From the NCBI RefSeq assembly GCF_022807995.1, contig NZ_CP094351.1:4449501-4513500 (forward strand): a DNA stretch of 64,000 nt. Reading direction: 5' to 3'. Numbering within the stretch: position 1 is the first letter of the stretch; every line of letters begins with the position of its first letter. The DNA is from Pseudomonas orientalis (GTDB lineage Bacteria; Pseudomonadota; Gammaproteobacteria; Pseudomonadales; Pseudomonadaceae). Positions 59,537 to 64,000 of this stretch are shown here, one piece after another. The translations under genes and the position numbers were made by a program. The notes below the pieces were generated by a model. It was not told the DNA's origin. It ran no database searches and saw nothing but the letters and a program-made list of their open reading frames with translations.

Positions 59537-59709
59537 GATCCATCATCCTGGTCGGCCCAGAGGCCGCCATCGGGGGCAAGCCCCCTCCCACATTTGAACC
59601 GGGATCGATCCAACATCCTGGTCGGTCCTGAGGCCGCCATCGGGGGCAAGCCCCTCCCACAGGGGCTCTGCGCTAACTGATCGGTATTAGGGCAAGCCCC
59701 CTCCCACAT
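59537..59709. repeat. Direct tandem copies of family B REP with flanks
   Basis: A unit GATCCATCATCCTGGTCGG, then GAGGCCGCCATCGGGGGCAA with GCCCCCTCCCACA, occurs at 59537-59593 and again with few changes at 59607-59661, followed by a lone half arm at 59690-59709. Here REP sequences are in the same direction, not in pairs. Confidence 0.85.
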
Positions 59710-59787
59710 GTTGCTCCAACCCTCGGTTTACAAGACCTGCACCGCAGGTAGAATGGCGCCTCTGCCCACACCATCCGAGCGAACTTC

Positions 59788-61242
59788 ATGGCGTTGCCGA
59801 CCCTGCGCATCATCGGTTTCATCATCGGCATCTTCCTGATCACGCTTGCGATCGCCATGGTCGTGCCCATGGCCACCCTGGTGATCTTCGAACGCACCAG
59901 CGACCTGCCGTCGTTCCTGTGGGCCAGCATGATCACCTTTATCGCCGGCCTGGCCCTGGTCATACCCGGGCGCCCGGAACATGTGCACCTGCGCCCGCGG
60001 GACATGTACCTGCTGACCGTCACCAGTTGGGTAGTGGTGTGCATCTTCGCGGCGCTGCCGTTCCTGCTGACTCAACACATCAGCTACACCGACTCGTTTT
60101 TTGAAAGCATGTCCGGCATCACGGCCACCGGCTCCACGGTGTTGAGCGGGCTGGACAGCATGTCGCCGGGCATCCTGATCTGGCGCTCGCTGTTGCACTG
60201 GCTCGGCGGTATCGGCTTTATCGGCATGGCGGTGGCGATCTTGCCGCTGCTGCGTATCGGCGGCATGCGCCTGTTCCAGACCGAATCGTCGGACCGCTCG
60301 GAAAAGGTCATGCCGCGCTCCCATATGGTCGCGCGGCTGATCGTGGCGGCGTATGTGGGCATCACGATTCTCGGCAGCCTGGCGTTCTGGTGGGCCGGGA
60401 TGGGGCTGTTCGATGCGATCAACCACGCCATGTCGGCGATTTCCACCGGCGGGTTTTCCACCTCAGATGAATCCCTGGCGCACTGGAAGCAACCGGCGGT
60501 GCACTGGGTGGCGGTGGTGGTGATGATCCTGGGCAGCTTGCCGTTCACCCTGTACGTGGCGACCTTGCGCGGCAACCGTAGGGCGCTGATCAAGGACCAG
60601 CAGGTGCAGGGTTTGCTCGGCCTGCTGGTGGTGACCTGGCTGGTGCTCGGCACCTGGTATTGGTGGACCACCAACCTGCACTGGCTGGACGCCCTGCGCC
60701 ACGTGGCGCTGAACGTCACCTCGGTGGTGACCACCACCGGTTTCGCACTGGGGGACTACAGCCTCTGGGGCAACTTCTCACTGATGCTGTTCTTCTACCT
60801 GGGCTTTATCGGTGGTTGTTCGGGCTCAACCGCCGGCGGGATCAAGATCTTCCGCTTCCAGGTTGCCTATATCCTGCTCAAGGCCAACCTTAATCAGTTG
60901 ATTCACCCGCGCGCGGTGATCAAACAGAAGTACAACGGCCACCGTCTCGACGAGGAAATCGTACGCTCGATCCTGACGTTTTCGTTTTTCTTCGCCATCA
61001 CCATTTGCGCCATCGCGCTGGCCCTGTCACTGCTGGGCCTGGACTGGATGACCGCGTTGACCGGCGCGGCCAGCACCGTGTCCGGCGTCGGCCCCGGCTT
61101 GGGTGAAACCATCGGCCCGGCCGGCAACTTCGCCAGCCTGCCGGATGCGGCCAAGTGGATTCTGTCGCTGGGCATGCTGTTGGGGCGGCTGGAAATCATT
61201 ACGGTGTTTGTGCTGTGTATTCCGGCGTTCTGGCGTCACTGA
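59788..61242 (+). CDS. trkH: TrkH-family potassium uptake protein
   Basis: This 484-residue membrane protein has four pore repeats of the Trk/Ktr type, including FFESMSGITATGSTVLSGLD, AMSAISTGGFSTSDESL, VTSVVTTTGFALGDYSLWGN and GAASTVSGVGPGLGETIGPA, each with the selectivity Gly. It takes up K+ with TrkA. Its 3' end overlaps the convergent AraC-type gene by 44 bases. Confidence 0.94.
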   Translation: MALPTLRIIGFIIGIFLITLAIAMVVPMATLVIFERTSDLPSFLWASMITFIAGLALVIPGRPEHVHLRPRDMYLLTVTSWVVVCIFAALPFLLTQHISYTDSFFESMSGITATGSTVLSGLDSMSPGILIWRSLLHWLGGIGFIGMAVAILPLLRIGGMRLFQTESSDRSEKVMPRSHMVARLIVAAYVGITILGSLAFWWAGMGLFDAINHAMSAISTGGFSTSDESLAHWKQPAVHWVAVVVMILGSLPFTLYVATLRGNRRALIKDQQVQGLLGLLVVTWLVLGTWYWWTTNLHWLDALRHVALNVTSVVTTTGFALGDYSLWGNFSLMLFFYLGFIGGCSGSTAGGIKIFRFQVAYILLKANLNQLIHPRAVIKQKYNGHRLDEEIVRSILTFSFFFAITICAIALALSLLGLDWMTALTGAASTVSGVGPGLGETIGPAGNFASLPDAAKWILSLGMLLGRLEIITVFVLCIPAFWRH

Positions 61243-62257
61243 CGGTCGACGTCTGCTGCAATCGCGCTCGGTATTCGCCGGGCGTGGCGTCGAACCAGCG
61301 GCGAAACGCGCGAAAGAAGTTGCTGGGATCGGCGAACCCCAACAGGTAGGCAATTTCCAGCAAGGTCATGCTCGGCTGAGCCAGGTATTGCTCGGCCAGC
61401 TCACGACGGGTGTCGTCGAGCAGGGCCTGGAAGCTGGTGCCCTCCTCCTGCAAACGCCGCTGCAAGGTACGCTGGGACAGGTGCAACGTCTGCGCCACCA
61501 CTTCGCGCTTGGGTTCACCCTGGGGCAGCAGGCGGCACAGCACCTGCCGTGCGTTGTGGGTCACGCGGCTTTCGGAGAAGCGCGCCAGGTATTCGCCGGC
61601 AAAACGATCGTGCAACTGCGCCATGGCTTCATTGGCCGTGGGTAATGGCGCATCCATGTCGGCCTGCTCGAAAATCAGCGCGTCGTACGGCGCATTGAAT
61701 TGCAGCGGCGCATGGAAAACCTCCTTATAAGGCGCCAGATCGGCCGGTTGATCGCCCTGCAGCATCACCTTATGCGGTTGCAGGGTGCGCCCGGTGAGCC
61801 AGCCGCACAGCGCCAACGCGCTGGCCAGCGAGGCCTCGGCGCTCTGCCGGGTAGGCGGCAGGTGATCGCCGTGCACGGTCAGAATCAGCGCATAACCCTC
61901 GGGTAACAGGCGGAAACTCAAGTCGGCACTTTCGGCGATGATGCGCTGGTAACGCACCAGGCGCCTGAAACCTTCGGCCAGGGTATTGCTGGACATCAAC
62001 GCATAACCGGCAACATGAAACGATGCAGGGCGCGCCACTTTGCCCATGTTCAGACCAATCGCCGGATTGCCCGACAACGCCACCGCGCGCTGCCACAAAC
62101 GGGTCATGGCATCCTGCGCAAAACGCGCGTCGGGATCGCTGAGGGCGGCATAGTCCAGCCCCAGTTGTTTGAACAGGGCCCGGCAATCCAGACCGTCCAT
62201 TTCCAGAGCCTTGACTATCCCCATCGCCCAGCTTGCAGAGGTTGTTCGTTCGCTCAT
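61199..62257 (-). CDS. AraC-family transcriptional regulator (Arabinose_bd-type N-terminus)
   Basis: This 352-residue protein has an N-terminal domain of the OruR/ArgR-like group (GLDYAALSDPDARFAQDAMT, LWQRAVALSGNPAIGLNMGK) and a C-terminal AraC double helix-turn-helix (VAQTLHLSQRTLQRRLQEEG, EIAYLLGFADPSNFFRAFRR). The target is unknown. Its last 14 codons overlap the trkH end on the other strand. Start ATG 62257 (MSERTTS) chosen. Confidence 0.9.
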   Translation of the reverse strand: MSERTTSASWAMGIVKALEMDGLDCRALFKQLGLDYAALSDPDARFAQDAMTRLWQRAVALSGNPAIGLNMGKVARPASFHVAGYALMSSNTLAEGFRRLVRYQRIIAESADLSFRLLPEGYALILTVHGDHLPPTRQSAEASLASALALCGWLTGRTLQPHKVMLQGDQPADLAPYKEVFHAPLQFNAPYDALIFEQADMDAPLPTANEAMAQLHDRFAGEYLARFSESRVTHNARQVLCRLLPQGEPKREVVAQTLHLSQRTLQRRLQEEGTSFQALLDDTRRELAEQYLAQPSMTLLEIAYLLGFADPSNFFRAFRRWFDATPGEYRARLQQTSTVSDARTPEYTAQTP

Positions 62258-62418
62258 GGCGTCTTCTTGAATAAAGCGGGCCAAAATGGCAGCCGGCAGG
62301 CCAAGGATACTAAAGTGGCATCTATTGTCACTGGCTGTAACCACCGTTCACTCTAGACTCAAACAGGCTGCCCGCCGAGCGGCTATTGGGCGGCACATCA
62401 ACCAGAGGGCCTGCCACC

Positions 62419-62730
62419 GTGGAAAACGTCAAGCGGTTCAACAGCTTCGCCGAGTTCTACCCGTATTACCTGGCCGAGCACGGCAACAGCACCTGTCGGC
62501 GCCTGCATTTTATCGGCACTACACTGGTGATCGGCATTCTGGCCTACGCCATCGGCCGAGGCTCGCCGGGCCTGTTGCTGGCCGTGCCGATCGCCGGCTA
62601 CAGCTTTGCCTGGATCGGACATTTCTTCTTTGAGAAGAACCGTCCGGCCACTTTCCAGCACCCGTTTTACAGCCTGCTCGGTGATTTTGTGATGTACCGC
62701 GACATGATTCTGGGCAAGGTGCCGTTCTAG
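62419..62730 (+). CDS. Mpo1-like (DUF962) small membrane protein
   Basis: This 103-residue protein has FNSFAEFYPYYLAEHGNSTC, RRLHFIGTTLVIGILAYAIG, and FAWIGHFFFEKNRPATFQHP, then YSLLGDFVMY, as in the yeast Mpo1 (fatty-acid alpha-oxidation dioxygenase) family, which shares conserved His residues for Fe(II). Two to three membrane helices. Start is GTG 62419 with AGAGG upstream. Confidence 0.85.
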   Translation: MENVKRFNSFAEFYPYYLAEHGNSTCRRLHFIGTTLVIGILAYAIGRGSPGLLLAVPIAGYSFAWIGHFFFEKNRPATFQHPFYSLLGDFVMYRDMILGKVPF

Positions 62731-62844
62731 TTTCATCGATATAAAAGTCTATTTGTCATTTACAGTGCTGTATCCTGCCAAGGCTTTTTGAAAGCGCGGA
62801 ATCACCTGCGATTGAAAAAACAGACCTTGCGAGGAGCGACGACG

Positions 62845-62973
62845 ATGCACGAGATACCTAATCTCCCCTTCCCAAGCCTGCACCCTACAGAGCAGCCAGC
62901 ACCGCAACAGGCCAGCGACACCCGGCCCGAGTCCAAAGAAGCAAAACCAGTCGACCGCGAAAGCCAGGACTGA
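62845..62973 (+). CDS. Very small proline-rich ORF, unknown
   Basis: A 42-residue frame (MHEIPNLPFPSLHPTEQPAP, ending VDRESQD) with a strong binding site (GAGGAG 8 bases before the ATG). It is hydrophilic, disordered and has no domain. The binding site and the next small gene suggest it is real, but evidence is slight. Confidence 0.5.
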   Translation: MHEIPNLPFPSLHPTEQPAPQQASDTRPESKEAKPVDRESQD

Positions 62974-63046
62974 CGCCGTACCAGACCGTGTGGAAAGCGC
63001 AACTTTGAGCGCTTTCCACACTGCCTGAATCATTCGAGACCCCGCA

Positions 63047-63217
63047 ATGACCGACACCCCCGATACCGCCGTACTCGACACTGCCCTGCAGATGGTCGAG
63101 GTCTGGAACCGCCTCAGCGCGGACAAACAAGCCGCGTTGCTCAAGCGCTTCGGCACCCAGGAAAACGCCCTGGCCGCCCTGGTCACCACCCAATTGCTGG
63201 CCCCCGCACAAGCCTGA
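63047..63217 (+). CDS. Small hypothetical protein, 56 residues
   Basis: The frame gives MTDTPDTAVLDTALQMVEVW, then LSADKQAALLKRFGTQENAL, then LVTTQLLAPAQA: a compact helical protein. No strong purine run is seen before the ATG, but coding bias (GC at third positions) is normal for this genome. Function unknown. Confidence 0.6.
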   Translation: MTDTPDTAVLDTALQMVEVWNRLSADKQAALLKRFGTQENALAALVTTQLLAPAQA

Positions 63218-63320
63218 AGCGTCCTGAGCTGATGTTTTTGCGCTTTAGCGCCCTGCGCGAGCCCAACCACCGGTATCATTAGCAGCCTATCTTTACCTGC
63301 TGCGACAGTGGACCTCTCCC

Positions 63321-64000
63321 ATGCCAGATACCCAGCGCCCCATGGCGGTCACGCTGCAAGTTGTTTCCATCGTGCTGTTCACCTTCATCGGCTACCTGAA
63401 TATCGGCATCCCTCTGGCGGTCTTGCCGGGCTATGTCCACAGCGAACTGGGCTATGGCGCGGTGGTTGCCGGCCTGGTGATCAGCGTGCAATACCTGGCC
63501 ACCCTGCTGAGTCGCCCGTACGCGGGCAAAATCATCGATAACCTGGGCAGCAAGCGCGCGGTGCTGATCGGTTTGGCGGGGTGTGGTTTAAGCGGTGTGT
63601 TCATGCTGCTCGCCGCGTGGTTTTCAAGCCTGCCGGCCTTGAGCCTGGGTAGCCTGCTGATCGGGCGTCTGGTATTGGGCAGTGCCGAAAGCCTGGTGGG
63701 CTCGGGCGCCATCGGTTGGGGCATTGGCCGGGTCGGTGCGGTGAACACCGCCAAGGTCATCTCCTGGAACGGCATCGCCAGCTACGGCGCCCTGGCGGTC
63801 GGTGCGCCGCTGGGCGTAGTGCTGGTCCGACAGTTCGGGCTGTGGAGCATGGGCGTCAGCATTGTCCTGCTGGCGGCAGTCGGCCTGCTGCTGGCCTGGA
63901 ACAAAGTCGCCGCGCCAATCGTCACCGGCGTGCGCCTGCCGTTCATGAACGTGCTGGGCCGGGTATTGCCCCATGGCTGCGCGCTGGCGTTGGGTTCCAT
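63321..64000 (+). CDS. MFS transporter, N-terminal part (YhhS-like), runs off the window
   Basis: The first 226 residues contain at least six membrane helices and the MFS loop motif RPYAGKIIDNLGSKRAVLIG, then LVLGSAESLVGSGAIGWGIG. This resembles the YhhS/arabinose-efflux group of exporters. The 3' part is beyond the window end. Confidence 0.87.
   Translation, partial: MPDTQRPMAVTLQVVSIVLFTFIGYLNIGIPLAVLPGYVHSELGYGAVVAGLVISVQYLATLLSRPYAGKIIDNLGSKRAVLIGLAGCGLSGVFMLLAAWFSSLPALSLGSLLIGRLVLGSAESLVGSGAIGWGIGRVGAVNTAKVISWNGIASYGALAVGAPLGVVLVRQFGLWSMGVSIVLLAAVGLLLAWNKVAAPIVTGVRLPFMNVLGRVLPHGCALALGS

Noticed and set aside
58999..59709. 236-residue open frame on the minus strand through the repeat mosaic
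   Set aside because: It runs through REP arms, a tandem repeat and the palindrome; the translation is repeat-derived (for example GRGLPPMAA, RGLAPDGG) and not a protein family.
1..64000. CRISPR array, tRNA/rRNA genes, prophage or transposase
   Set aside because: Repeats found are paired REPs or the mosaic at 59 kb; no regular spacer pattern, cloverleaf-type sequence, integrase or transposase frame was recognised.

Overview
The window is a 64 kb piece of a Pseudomonas chromosome, most likely from the P. fluorescens group. The base composition is GC-rich. Gene order matches known Pseudomonas blocks (hexR/zwf/pgl/eda next to gts-oprB, tandem fadD1/fadD2 with an alpha/beta hydrolase and a MaoC protein, argP/argO). 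Many intergenic gaps hold the paired REP elements (REPINs) typical of fluorescent pseudomonads. No tRNA, rRNA, CRISPR array, insertion sequence or prophage was seen.

Region 1 (1-20.4 kb) is ordinary core and accessory genome. It has a phosphate-transporter tail, a LysR/SDR pair, a LysR next to a PACE efflux gene that looks frameshifted, a GNAT enzyme, a hipBA toxin-antitoxin pair, an alaC-like aminotransferase, the gluconate genes gntP-gntK with a divergent gntR and three GntR-type operator matches, a GST / uronate-dehydrogenase-like / MFS run, a second LysR/GST pair, an orphan sulfonate-type binding protein, peptide deformylase overlapping a BrkB membrane protein, and CsbD.

Region 2 (20.5-28.5 kb) is the most unusual part: a compact candidate RiPP (ribosomally made, modified peptide) cluster. 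Read right to left it has a 51-aa putative precursor with a strong ribosome binding site, a stable hairpin, then YcaO, TfuA, an HExxH protein resembling peptide beta-hydroxylases, a ThiS/MoaD-like carrier ending in GG, a ThiF/MoeB-rhodanese fusion, an MFS exporter and a JmjC/cupin oxygenase. After the precursor, genes are separated by at most 14 bases or overlap. YcaO+TfuA+ThiS+ThiF is the gene set expected for peptide backbone thioamidation with a dedicated sulfur supply. An 18-bp lux-box-like palindrome with a well-spaced -10 precedes the precursor, and a LuxR with all six canonical acyl-homoserine-lactone-pocket residues lies convergent at the other end. This suggests a quorum-sensing-controlled, thioamidated and possibly hydroxylated peptide. 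The product is unknown.

Region 3 (28.6-38 kb) has fadD1, fadD2, a lysophospholipase-like hydrolase, a MaoC protein, an AT-richer orphan beta-propeller protein, a PA2169-family protein, a DUF3820 protein and a class V aminotransferase.

Region 4 (38-50.4 kb) is the glucose module: eda, pgl, zwf, divergent hexR, a hexose-6-phosphate mutarotase, oprB, gtsDCBA and an AGE-family epimerase. Several start regions carry A-rich Crc/Hfq-type motifs.

Region 5 (50.6-64 kb) has a coiled-coil membrane protein, an extended SDR, argP/argO, sodB, a small glycine-rich ORF behind a Hrp-box-like promoter, a GGDEF-EAL protein with a degenerate GGDQF, a lipoprotein imelysin behind a Fur-box-like site, a repeat-rich non-coding mosaic (59.1-59.7 kb), trkH overlapping a convergent AraC regulator, an Mpo1-like protein, two very small ORFs and the start of an MFS transporter.
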